This document shows, one piece after another, positions 12,977 to 23,048 of a DNA stretch of 64,000 nucleotides. The translations under genes were made by a program, and so were the position numbers. Within the stretch, counting starts at the first letter, position 1; every line of letters starts with the position of its first letter. Origin of the DNA: Moniliella sp. 'wahieum' (Eukaryota > Basidiomycota > Moniliellomycetes > Moniliellales > Moniliellaceae); contig RSEE01000042.1 of the NCBI GenBank assembly GCA_003971905.1, positions 372,001-436,000 of the forward strand. Direction: 5' to 3'. Below the pieces are notes generated by a model. The model ran no database searches, was not told the origin of the DNA, and saw nothing but the letters and a program-made list of their open reading frames with translations.

Positions 12977-13062
12977 CTCTCCGACCGGGAATCGAACCCG
13001 GGTCTCGTCCGCACGCCTGTTCCCATGACAGGGACGTGTCATAGCCACTAAACTATCGGAGA
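12977..13062 (-). tRNA. tRNA-Asp(GTC) with a 14-nt intron
   Basis: Read on the minus strand, the acceptor arms TCTCCGA and TCGGAGA pair fully. The anticodon stem is CGTCC/GGACG with loop CTGTCA-C and anticodon GTC. A 14-nt intron (TGGGAACAGGCGTG) sits after position 37, the canonical place for eukaryotic tRNA introns. The T arm is CCGGG-TTCGATT-CCCGG. A T6 run directly after the gene is a Pol III terminator. If the intron were ignored, the CAT inside the extended loop could be mistaken for the anticodon. Confidence 0.93.
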
Positions 13063-13361
13063 CGTTACAAATCACTGTCGCCTTAATTTCATGTACTGGT
13101 AATGCAATTGAAAATGCCTCGTGAGGAAGAGTATCGCCCCTTCCGACGGATTGTATCTTTTGCCTCTTGTAAAAGAAGACAAGGTCTACAGATAGAAGGG
13201 GAAAGAGAGAGAAGGTGATGGATCTATTCCAAGAGAGGAGCCCGTTAGGGGCAGAAATAGGGGAGAGTCGGATAGAACAGCGCCATGTGCGATGTGTGAT
13301 CAGCTGCATGCATGAGGGCGCTGATACCTCTTTCCTCATTCTCAACGTTGCGTATACTGCA
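13063..13361. other. Short spacer upstream of tRNA-Asp
   Basis: No gene is seen. It lies between the tRNA and the left end of the shared repeat segment that starts near 13362. Confidence 0.4.
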
Positions 13362-13430
13362 TCCATATCATTGACAGAGCTTAAGGCTGGGACAGGGAAA
13401 CGCTACGCCTAACCCGACCGGTTCATCTTG
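13362..13430. repeat. About 70-bp dispersed repeat, copy 1
   Basis: The segment begins CCATATCATTGACAGAGC and ends with GACCGGTTCATC. It closely matches 17903-17972, with a few substitutions and one-base indels. It abuts the degenerate repeat gene at 13440-14035. Confidence 0.75.
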
Positions 13431-13439
13431 TGTGAGTTA

Positions 13440-14035
13440 CTTGGTAGCGCCACCACTGCTAGCGAACCAGGGGGATCGCCAGAGAGGATATCAGGACCCT
13501 CTGGTGCTCGCCATCCGGTCCCACCGTACCCGATGTAACGCTTGTGGATACGGATGAACGTGGTAGGCATCCGAGCGAGGAATCATTTCCATTGAGATTC
13601 AGTAGCCAAATCCTTCCAGTGCGCAAACGTCTTGCTCGTTGTCTTGGTGCCGTAGTATCCTCGCGTCGTCAGAACCAGGGGGGAAATGGCTCTTGAGTGC
13701 GTCCCTGGTACTTGGCATGCTTGTCGCATTCTGCTTGTTCCAGCAGCCGAAGCAGCTCCTTCTCCCGGTGTTCCAAAGGCCTCGTGGTGCTCTCGTGCAC
13801 CACCTTCCGGCCTAAGTGTCGCGCAGCGTGTGGTCCCACCTCCATGCCTGATCATCTGATTGCTCCAGGCCCCACATGACGCGGTAGTCGGTGCGCATTG
13901 CCCTCCACCAGCGCCTCGACCCATCCTTTTCCACCCCAGCAGGTTGTTGCGGACGTGGGTGTCGGGGATGAAGCGCACGAGCTGGAGAATGGGCTCCCGT
14001 ACTGCCTCATGCAACCCGATAAACAACAAAAGTCA
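13440..14035 (-). pseudogene. Degenerate copy 1 of an unrecognised repeated gene
   Basis: Conceptual translation on the minus strand gives 'LHEAVREPILQLVR', later 'LLRLLEQAEC' and 'KYQGRTQEPF', then 'YYGTKTTSKTFAHWKDL', and 'RYIGYGGTGWRAPEGPDIL'. The same blocks, in the same order and orientation, occur at about 48640-49350. The frame changes repeatedly and a stop follows 'FPPWF', so it is not a clean gene. I do not recognise the family. Two decayed copies in one window suggest a mobile or repeated gene. Alternatives are a transposase relic or a multicopy domesticated gene. Confidence 0.55.
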
Positions 14036-16189
14036 CCCGTGTAACCCCGTCCGATAGTCCCGCCCGGCGGCCCGCTCCTCCCAGATATACGCACGCACAC
14101 ACACACTTAGTAGTTCTTGTGGAGATGAAAATGACACAAGTCAACACTATATGTCTTCCCAGAACCCGGTGTTAGAGCGTAGTGCTAGAGTTCCCCTGTA
14201 CGGCCCTTGGTGGGTCGACGGTGACGCTCGCTTAGCCGGCCGGAAGAGCTCCGCTCTTGCAGGCCGCGCACGCCCTGCTGGCTCCATCTCCCTTCTCTCC
14301 CTCCTGTCTCCTTCCCTTCAGACGTTGCTTGAAGACTTGTGGCTCATCACTTTACCTTTTCACGCCTTTTTGTCTAAAGGCTGGTTTGCAGCTGATCCAT
14401 GGAATCGCGAGTGCTCCCAAGTCGCACTCTAGCACCCGGCGATCAGTAGGGCATCATTCTCACTGGGGGTGTGGCTCTTACGTTTGTCCAAGCTCCCTTC
14501 AATTCCTCCTCAGGACTCAGCCTGAGTCCTGTTGGGACAAGACTTCAAATAATTGGAGAAATATGTAGCCGAATGTGGTCGTTGGCCTCTGTAGGCGTGA
14601 GCACCTGAGGTCAAGCGTTAAAATCATATGCCCGTTAAGAAGTGCCGAGAGTGAGCAGTATGTCGTGAGGCGAGCCCCGATACGGAGCCCGACCCCGGAA
14701 AATTTAGGGGTGACCGGTGAAAGCCCTTGGACATAATGGCATTAGAGTTACGTACGCTAGCTCCTGATTCAGATCCTGTTTGAGCCGAGCGGGTGTAGAG
14801 GCAAGGGAGAAACCCTCTAGTTTGGGTGGCTGCCTGCGTGATGATGCAAAGTCCGCAGCTCAGACCTTCCAATGTAGGAGGGGCGTACTTACGTCGTATG
14901 ACCAATTGAAGGAGTCCAGGATCTCCGAAGTTACTCTGTTCCTCACAGCGTTACTACACTCTAGGTACGCTGTAGTATACGCGGGAACAGACAGAGTCCT
15001 AAAGAAGAAGAGCAAAAGCGCTACTGATAGTACCGCGGCTTACAGCGTGGTCGACGTAAAAGTCGTATATTCGTAAGCGTGAGGGTGAAGAGTGGAGAGG
15101 GAAGCCGGGGGAAAGACGTGGGGCTGGCGTGTGTTCGTTGAGAGATCTACGAAATGCGGGGCTCGGTGTCCGGAGATGATCGATGACTAGTGACTGTAGC
15201 GCCCCATAACAGAGTAATAGTGACTGAGAGAGGAGTTGGTACTTGGTGCTCTGCTGTTGCTGCATGCGTGATGCTAGCGTGACAATGAAGCTTTAAGTAC
15301 ACCATCTTAACGTTTAACCCTATAAGGGGAAACTTATATACTAACTCAGACACGGAGAGGGGGGAGGGATTGATCGATTGAGTGAGAAACCCGGGACGAA
15401 GGGTGTATAGTCGAAGGCAAAGCGCCAAATAATACGCCACAGTTTGGAATAGCACGGAGAGAATATGATAGCACGCCCATGCCTGAGGTCTGAGATCTGA
15501 GGCCTGATGTTTCCGTATATACGCTTGATGAAGCTTGAAGAGGGGCGGGTCTGGGCGGCCAGGCACTGTTACCGCACAGGATTTAACGGAAAACCCACCC
15601 CGCACCCAAGAGTTGGACATGTTTGAGATGTAAGCCATTGTGGAGACGAAGCATGTCTCTTCGCGTCTTCGGCATATGACAAGATCATGAGCGATCGATG
15701 AGATACAAGTTTATCTTATAGAGATAGGGGGGCAGGGAGAACACACTTGTTTGCGCGGGTAGATCACATCATCGGTAGACTAGTGACTTGAGGACGAAAA
15801 GAGGCATTCTCTCTCCACACGTTGTGTCAGGCATATGCCTTTTGACAAGGCAATGATTGATATATATGATACAGATTACCCCCTTTTGACATGCGTGACA
15901 GACAATAGTACGTGGAAACGTTCCCTATACACTGTATGTATTTCTCTGTGCTTCATCACTGTCTCTCTCATTAATCATTGAATCCTCTCTCATTAATCAT
16001 TGAATACTTACTTTTAATCAGTCCCCTCTCTCATTAATCTCATTGGTCTCATTATTACCTGTTGAAGATATCACGCACAACTGGCTTCTGATGATCTGAC
16101 GTATCTGTGATTATTGCACGTATAGTAGTACAGCGCACAGACACAGTTACTGAAGAGAGAGGGACTATTTAAACCTCTCCCCCCAACCC
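14036..16189. other. Gene-poor spacer upstream of the C2H2 factor
   Basis: It holds an (AC)n run at 14093-14106 and a CTCTCATTAATCATTGAA tandem repeat at 15967-16046. I checked 14560-14720 for 5S-rRNA-like sequence and found none. Short open frames lack recognisable domains. The CTCATTAAT repeat lies about 150-220 bp upstream of the next gene and could be part of its promoter. Confidence 0.45.
15967..16046. repeat. CTCTCATTAATC tandem repeat
   Basis: Two adjacent copies of CTCTCATTAATCATTGAAT followed, after a short gap, by a further CTCTCATTAATCTCATT copy. The AT-rich block contrasts with the GC-rich surroundings. Confidence 0.8.
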
Positions 16190-17370
16190 ATGTGGAGTAC
16201 GGCTGCGAGTCCATTCAACCAGCACCTCCATGATCGCAGCCACCATCATGAGCTTCCCCCTACCCACACCCAGTATTCCTACATGGACAACACCATTCAT
16301 GATGGTGGTACTGTGGATCCGAAGCAGCTAGTCTTGCCTAACACGGGCGCAGAGCAACCGAATTGTGACCTGTTGCCTTTACTGCCAACCGGGATGCCCA
16401 CGCAGCAGCTATTGCAGCATGCAAGCGACTACAGTGTCGGGGCAAACAGCGACATCTCCAACAACTTCTTTAACGCATCCGACAGCGTATCTGGCCAGGC
16501 TCCCGCAAGCCTGCCAAAGCAAGGTGTATCCAACCTCGGGCTTGATCAACATTTTGGGGACCACATGAGCCCATGAAGGAGGCAATGAAGCCATTTCCCC
16601 TGATGGGGGGCAATACTCATTGATTGAGTGGCAGCGGATCTTAGCTGAATTAGGTTGGTATTTGTTGGCCTTCTACAACAATACTTCCCCGGGGGACGCG
16701 GCATTATCCACTTACCCTCCGGGGGATATGGGATTATCCACGGATTCTACGCAGACACTGAACCAAAGTGTGGGATTCAACGATGCTGCCCCTAATTGGT
16801 CAAGCCACGCCCTGATGCCTGGAGAACCAGGTCCTGCTGTGATGCCGCCTTCTCCGCAAAAAAGCCAGGATTTCTCCCCTTATGTGGATGGCTCCCCTAA
16901 TGTGGACGTCTCCCCCTATGATTCAGTTGGATCCGATCTCACGGCGTGGGCCGGGTCTGAGGACGAGTATAGTCCACTCGCATCCCCGTCACCTCAGACC
17001 ACCAACCTAAAATGTTCAGGAGCCGTGCCACCAAGAAACCTGGTCGTGCGATCTGCCATAATCCTGACCCCAAGAAACCGAAGGAATCCAAAATTCAGTA
17101 CAAGGGAAGCGCGTACCGTGCCCTCTGTGCCCGCAGAGGTTTACGCGGGTATCCAACAGAAATGCGCATCTCAAAAGTCACAATAAAATCGGGAACGTCC
17201 GCACAAATGCCCTCTCAAGAGATGTGTTAAGGCCTTTTCTTCACAAACATGATCTCCAACGGCACGTGACCAGACAACATCTTGACCCAGACAGAGAATA
17301 TTTAACCCAGGCCGAACAAGATGCTATCGAGAAACGCTTTGGAAAAAACTTGTCTTCCAGCCAAACTTAA
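16190..17370 (+). CDS. C2H2 zinc-finger transcription factor (two fingers)
   Basis: The N-terminal part (residues about 1-250) is low complexity, rich in Ser, Pro, Asn and Asp, as in activation domains ('PPGDMGLSTD', 'DEYSPLASPSP'). Two adjacent fingers follow. Finger 1 is coded near 17115-17190: C-P-L-C, then 12 residues with a conserved Phe, then H-LKS-H. Finger 2 is near 17200-17275: C-PLKR-C-VKA-F-x5-L-x2-H-VTRQ-H. The linker reads RERPHKC. The tail ends LSSSQT before the stop at 17368-17370. Frameshifts are needed near 16568, in the linker (one missing base near 17190) and after VKAF, where a T4 run has one base too many. Finger spacing is textbook only after these corrections. Target genes cannot be read from sequence. 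Confidence 0.75.
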
Positions 17371-17902
17371 AGACAGAGCGCCCCGTCTTGATGAGTAGGC
17401 GCCGGGAATCATTCCAGTCCCCTCATCGTGCTACGTCCCGTCGTCATCGAGCGTCATATATACGTTTGGGGCTTTTTCACACGGCGGTATATATACCCCC
17501 CCCAATCCTCCCCCCCCATTGACCTCCCCCCTCCATCACAGTATATCTCCGGCCTAACATCTTGTGCTTCTTTCTCATGCCTCTCATCGCTTGGATCTCA
17601 TTCTTATATATCACAATACAACACTCGGTTTTGCATTGTTTCGCTCTTATAACACACTCATGGGCCTCCCTTACAATTGCTTTTTGTGTGTCCAACAAAA
17701 ACCACAGAAGATCGATATATGCTTCTCAAACTACAGAGAGGAGATGTGGAGTTGTATTAACAAAGATCGATGCGACTGACGGAGGGGGGAGATAGATAGA
17801 TACTTGTTCCCAGCTATTCCCATAGTGTCACAGGATGATTCAGAACTTGTTTATTCGGTCACTGCCTTTTCTCCCGTAGGTTGTATACACACCTCTATTT
17901 TG
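17371..17902. other. Intergenic region
   Basis: A pyrimidine-rich block lies at 17490-17560 and nothing gene-like follows. No recognisable coding or RNA gene. Confidence 0.4.
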
Positions 17903-17972
17903 TAACCATATCATTTGACAGAGCGTAAGGGGGACAAAGAAACGCTGCGGCTAAACCGACCCGTTCATCCGC
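17903..17972. repeat. About 70-bp dispersed repeat, copy 2
   Basis: Begins CCATATCATTTGACAGAGC and ends ACCCGTTCATCC. It is homologous to 13362-13430 and immediately precedes the SEC17 relic, with fewer than 100 bp between them. Confidence 0.75.
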
Positions 17973-18057
17973 GCGTGTCGGGCTTATAGCGGATTTCGCA
18001 GCCCACCATCTCCGCGCGCTCAGCCTGGCTCTGCACTGCCCTCGTCCAACACCACCA

Positions 18058-18950
18058 TGTCGAGCTCCGAAGACCTCTGCGGATGGGCGACAGAAGGTAA
18101 TTATATCGTCTGCAGGATGGTTTACCAGTAAGCAGTCCGATCTTAAGGAAGCAGCCCAGCTTTACAAGGGTGCCGCCAACAAGTTTCGTCTCGACAAGCG
18201 ATACAAGGAGAGCGGGCATGCCTTCATGAAGGTCGTTGAGACAGAGGTATCTAGTCGCCAGCTTGAAATGGCCCGGACAACACCTATTGGGAGGCCAGCA
18301 AGGTTTGAAGCTGGTGCGCCCTGAGCTTGCAGTCACAGCACTGGAAAAGAAGGTGGTGCTCCTCTCGATAAGGGCCAGTTCCGTCAATCTGCCGATCGAG
18401 AAAAGTCGATTGCAGAACTTCTCAAGAACGAAACCCATGACCGAGAAAAAGCCCTTTCTGACTATACCTTCAGGCAGCTGATTGGTACCTACAGGAGAAG
18501 GAGCCAAGGCGGACGCTTCCTCGACCCCATCCTTGCAGGGCAATACTGACCTGATCTGTATATCCAGTATGGTCAGGCTGCTGCGCGAGGTAGGCCAATT
18601 GGCTGCCGAAACGGGGCAATATCCTTGGCGATTGAACAAAAAATGGGGGAAAGTAGCAACGATGAGTCTCGAATCCAATCCAGTAACGAGGTATGCGGTC
18701 AAAGATACTCCCTGAAGCGGAGGGTTTGTGCTAATATCTGACCCATCCTCGATTTGTTGCCTGGGGGCGGGCGATGAAGTTTTATGCGCAACAAGACCCT
18801 GCCTTCCCTCCAACGATGGAGGAAAGGTCTTGAACAGCTGGCTCGAGGCTGCCGAGTCGGGGGATCTACAAAACTTTAACACCATCGTCCAGGACTTTGA
18901 CCGTACCAAGCGTTTTCGGGTTGACAGGACAGCCTGCTCATCGTGATTAG
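18058..18950 (+). pseudogene. SEC17: Broken alpha-SNAP (SEC17) relic
   Basis: Alpha-SNAP recruits NSF to disassemble SNARE complexes. Family blocks appear in the right order but in changing frames: 'LKEAAQLYKGAANKFRLDKR', 'NTYWEASK', 'LVRPELAVTALEK', 'GQFRQSADREKSIAELL', 'ALSDYT', 'AADWYLQEKEP', 'GQYP', 'SNPVTRYAVKD', 'LNSWLEAAESGDLQNF', and 'FDRTKRF'. About ten frame changes fall within 0.9 kb, often 30-100 bp apart, and some blocks do not rejoin by a single base. No start-to-stop frame longer than about 80 codons exists. This is far more damage than in neighbouring conserved genes, so a retired copy is likely, with the working SEC17 elsewhere. If all errors were assembly errors it could still be a real gene. 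The 380-codon frame on the opposite strand is a shadow. Confidence 0.65.
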
Positions 18951-19261
18951 ACGACACTTGCAAAGGAGTCCGTCGACCTTTCGCTACGTTTGTGTTGTGG
19001 TTTGGTAGGTGTGTGATGATTGATGATTGAAGCATGTGTGCATGAGGACACCCCATACAGACAAGGGCACCAGCGATCCTAGTGATCGGATGGCCTTCCA
19101 GTGTCATGTCATACTATGATGTATGCATCGGGACCTATGCGTTCATTCAGTGGTTAAAGGACCACAACGTTATCGTATTGGCGTGCGGAGGAATGGCAGG
19201 AGAGATATAAAGGAGGCGAAAGCTGGTGCTCTCTTTCCTCTTAGGGAGTTTCGCGCTCAGA
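18951..19261. other. Spacer between SEC17 relic and PHO13
   Basis: Convergent 3' ends meet here. No feature beyond ordinary low-complexity sequence is seen. Confidence 0.4.
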
Positions 19262-20260
19262 CTAGAAGTTCTTGATTAGAGGAAAGTTAGTTCCACTTGT
19301 CGGGGGTGTGGTTGGCCAAATCCACAGCGTTGCAATGTCAAGTGCCACATAGGTCGGTTGTAAATGGGCGATCGGGGCGATCGAGCATAGCCTTGGAGTG
19401 ATGCCACTGAGGACGAGGCAGGTGGCGAAACCGGCACGGCGACCCGAACGGAATGTCTGTGTCGAGACGATCACCAAAGAAGATGGCACGCGAAGGATCA
19501 ACGTTGTGCGCCTTGACCACGCAGTCCAGAATGGTTGATGAGGTTTGCCAATAACTACAGGCTCCCGACCGTAGAGTTGATCAACGGGGGCACACGTAGC
19601 CCCAGCTCGGGCCAGGGACCACCAATAGCGGGGTAGTCGTGTCTCATTGGTGAGAATAAAGTGGACATCCGGATCCATTACATACTTGGCTGCCTTGGCC
19701 GTTTTGGCTAGTTTGTCACGTCAAATCCCACGATCACAGCCCCGACGTCGGGATCAATGCTGCTGGAGCGGCGAGGGCCTCGAAAGGATGGTCGGGAGGA
19801 AGGCCAGGAGATCGGTGGTAAGGGTCTTTGGGCCGCCGATGTGCTCAACGCCCTCGAGATCAAGCTCATGTTCGATCCTTCCATACCGAGAACGTACTTG
19901 TTGCGCTTTTGCTCCTTTATCTTGAGCCTTTGGATACATACACAGCGGCAGATAGGCGGAAGAGATCATCTCATCTCGTGGACCTCGATACCGAGCTTGG
20001 CGAACTTTGAGGTACTGTGCGCGGGAAACCGAAGCATTGTTGGTGACAAAGAGCACCTTCTTGCCCTGAGAGCGAAGGTAGGCCAATGCGTCGGCGCTGC
20101 CGGTGATGGGGGTGGCGATGCGGTAAAGGACACCATCGCAGTCAAAGATGAACGTGTCGTACTTGGCAAGCAGCTCGGACGAAAAGCCCTTGGGGGAGAG
20201 CTGGAGCTGGCGGTACGCGTCGGTGGCGGACATGCGTGTCGAAACAAGAACAGACGGCAA
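19262..20260 (-). CDS. PHO13: HAD-family 4-nitrophenylphosphatase / phosphoglycolate-type phosphatase
   Basis: PHO13 enzymes are cytosolic HAD phosphatases that clear toxic side products such as 2-phosphoglycolate. Motif I is 'FIFDCDGVLYR' with the nucleophile Asp, motif II is 'VLFVTNNAS', the motif III lysine is in 'GREPVVIGKPHQ', and motif IV is 'FFGDRLDTDIPFG'. The C2-type cap lies between. The start may be the ATG at 20260 or the in-frame ATG at 20233 (MSATDAYRQLQL), which looks more like the family start. The stop is at 19262. Two or three frame changes (near 19740, 19530 and 19430) are needed. About 330 residues when rejoined, close to the usual 310-320. Confidence 0.85.
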
Positions 20261-21260
20261 AAGAAGGTAGGAGAGTGTGTTCGTGCGGGTTCAGGTGAGG
20301 GGGAGACGCGGATTTTATACGGGGCCACGGGATATCCTAAGATCTCGCCGGAGACCCGCGCGGGCTCGAATATAGCATTGCGCAACGCCAACGCGTATTG
20401 CTCCATGACGTCAGTGCCGGCACTGCGCCATTGTGGGTGTGACTTGGCGTGAAACACCGGACTAAGCACAGCAGTCAGCGGCCGGCCGCTTCATTGCCGC
20501 CTCCCACAACAGTTGAGGGCACTGGTACGATGTGGAGCAACGGCTGTGGTCTTTGATAGATTGAATGGCCAGTTCAACGATGAACGTATGAAACATTTTT
20601 TTCGTTCGTCCCGATCTAGACGGAAAGTCGCTTCAAGCTTCCAGCTTCAGCGCCAGCTGAAGCTACAATCTGGGTCAGAAGAGTGTTCATGACTCAGCGT
20701 GTGCCCATCGAGAATCGCTCATCGCAGCTCTCAGCATAAAACGGAGAAGCGCCATCGATTGGCTCCTTCAGATGATATAAAAACCATTGCAACACACCGG
20801 GGCCCACAGAGAGTGCTGAGCCGCTGAGGAAGATAGATAACCAATAGGCGCTAGGTCCGGTCTCTGGCAGTTTGGCATACACTCCCCAAGTGCGTACAAT
20901 AGCACCATCATCGACCACTACAGGCCTCAAGATGTGTGTGCAGCGGGGGACGAGTGACGGACGTGATGATCATTGGTGACTGTGGTGTATCTGCCGATAG
21001 ATTCCCCGTGGCAATGCCCAAGTTTTCGATCTCAGATCGCGCTGCCCCTACGCCTACCAGTTCTATACACCCCAACAGTTGGCAACATGTGTGCACTGAG
21101 AAATATTAATGGCAAAAAGAAACGTCACGATGCGTGACGCGCGTAGTGCTGGAAGTACAGGTGCATTGCAAAGCACGCCCAACGTTCAGCGGTTCAGCGC
21201 GTTCAGCGTTTGTTCAGATACCAGGTTTCAACGATCACCGGGACCAGCAATGGGAAGTTA
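20261..21260. other. Intergenic region upstream of PHO13 and downstream of HIS5
   Basis: PHO13 promoter lies at the left side. GTTCAGCG direct repeats occur at 21183-21216 and a stem-forming GCTTCAAGCTTCCAGCTTCAG patch near 20630-20660. No gene is recognised. Confidence 0.4.
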
Positions 21261-22629
21261 CTAGGCCAAAATTTGAGTGAGCAGCTGACCAGTTGCTCGT
21301 TCTCCTCTTGAGTACCAATGGTAATGCGTAGGCATCCAGGACATCCAACTCCTTGGAGCGGTCACGAACTACAACCGCGTGTTCTCAGCCATGGTCTTGT
21401 ACACCCTCCCCGCCCGCGCCGAGTCAGGTTGGGGTTTGCTTCCGACCGAGGACGGTCCAAGACAGGGACAAGAATAAAATGGCATCATGCTCCCCTTGGC
21501 TTGCCCCAGAGCAGGAATTTGCTTCAACGCACCAAAAGCCAGGCACGGTTCGCGATAAGCGTCGTCAGGTTCCTCCGCATTTTCTCCAGCCCATCATCGC
21601 TCAGGGCCAGTGAGGCTAGACGAGCGGCAGGCACCGACACATTGTACGGCGCCTGGTGTTGTTCATAATCTGGATCAGGGGGGAGGAAGCGTACGCTACC
21701 CCCATACTAAAACACAATACAAGAATGTCAGTATGTTGAGGGATGACCTGTGAAGGAAGATGGACGTACCGCACACCCGCCAAGCCATATGCCTTGCTTA
21801 GCGTCTCGGTCACAATCACATTGGCGTATTTGTTAACAAGGGGGACAGCCGACACTGGTGGCTCTGCAGCGCGCTTGCCTTCACGAATCTCTTGCTCGGC
21901 AAAGTCGATGTAGGCTTGGTCGACAACTACCAAGCCGTTCCAGCGGTCAAGTTGGCAATCGTCTCAATGGCCTTCATTGAAAGGAGCGTGCCGGTAGGGT
22001 CCCCGGAGAGCAGAGAAAGACAGCCTTGATGCTCGGATCCTTTGCCAGGGCCGATAGGACTGCTTCTGTGTCGAGCGCAAACCGGCCATTCTCCGCCCTC
22101 ACCCGCGCCGGGGGCGGGGTCGACAATCAAAGGCACCTTGACCACCTCAAGTTCGTTCACCGCCGCACACACCGCGTACATCCCATACGTGGGGGGGCAG
22201 ATCAGAATCTTGTCTTTGCCCGGACGGCCGACGATGCGCTGGATCAGGTCCAGCACCTCATCCGAGCCAACACCAAGCATGATGTTGTCCTCGCCCCCGA
22301 CACCACGGAGAGCAGCAAGACGTTGCTTGACGCCAAACAGCGACGGATCCGGGTATCGGTGCAGCGGCAAGCGGAGCAGATCCGCCTCCTCACTCTCGAC
22401 CGTCCCTGGGGCACTATTGGGAGGTGGTGCAGGAGGCCGTGGCCCATGCTGTTCTCGTTGGCGTCGAGCAGGACGCCCTCTTGGTAGTCGTCGCGAGCAC
22501 AGCGGTAAGGTTGGAGGGCGAGGATGTTGGGGCGGATAAGGGCAGTGAGGTCGAAGTGGGCTGGCTTGAGCGTGGCCTGGAGCTGGGCGGCCTTTTCGGG
22601 GCTGATGCCGGGATGGCGAGGGAGGACAT
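21261..22629 (-). CDS. HIS5: Histidinol-phosphate aminotransferase
   Basis: This PLP enzyme converts imidazole-acetol phosphate and glutamate to histidinol phosphate in histidine synthesis. Seen in order are 'LDANENSMGHGL', 'RYPDPSLFGVKQRLA', 'GVGSDEVLDLIQRI', 'CPPTYGMYAVCA', 'PTGTLLSMKAIETI', 'VVVDQAYIDFA', and the PLP-lysine block 'TETLSKAYGLAGVR'. The C-terminal block ends near the 'QLLTQILA' stop at 21261. The start ATG at 22629 gives MSSLAIPA. A 63-nt intron (21707-21769) follows the SKAYGLAGVR block. Several one-base losses break the frame, notably in the N-terminal 150 codons. It shares a divergent promoter with VMA6. Confidence 0.88.
21707..21769 (-). other. Intron in HIS5
   Basis: Minus-strand GTACGTCC donor, a CATACTGACATT branch-like sequence, and GTTTTAG acceptor, 63 nt. 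Joining gives 'AGVR-MGVAYASSPL', matching the family. Confidence 0.8.
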
Positions 22630-23048
22630 GCGGTGGGGTGGCGGGGGGGGGCGGAGGAGCAGGAGCAGGTGCAGGGCAGATCCACGGGCTAATAAAAGAA
22701 GCCGCCGTCGGGGGGCTCGAGAGGCGGTGACTCGGACCGAAGCGGACAAGGACAGCCAGCGCCCAGCCGGACATGGGCTCGTCCCGGCCTGCCCTCGGAA
22801 GCACCTGCCCTTTTTTTCCGCGCGCTGCTTGCAACTTTCAAGTCGGCCGGGCAGCGCCCCTTGAACGTTCAACCTCAAAACGGGTGGTTCGCGGCGGGGC
22901 GTGCTTACGGCATCCAGTTCGACCTGGGCACTGCGCCAACCCGACGGCAGTTCTGCGTCGCTGGGCGCACGCCGCAGCCGGGCCTCTCCACCACCCCCCC
23001 CCACCCTCCCCCTCCCGCCGGTCCCCCGGTCGACGCTCGCTGCCCAGG
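22630..23048. promoter_or_regulatory. Divergent promoter HIS5 / VMA6
   Basis: 419 bp between two start codons on opposite strands. It contains a CTTGAACGTTCAACC palindrome at about 22859-22872 and a C/T-rich tract just before the VMA6 start (22985-23030), a common fungal core-promoter pattern. Confidence 0.5.

Noticed and set aside
14560-14720. Possible 5S rRNA or other structured RNA
   Set aside because: No match to 5S internal control regions or to any tRNA arm was seen.
17965-19107. 380-codon minus-strand open frame
   Set aside because: It is antisense to the SEC17 blocks and has no domain of its own; its length follows from the damaged plus-strand gene.
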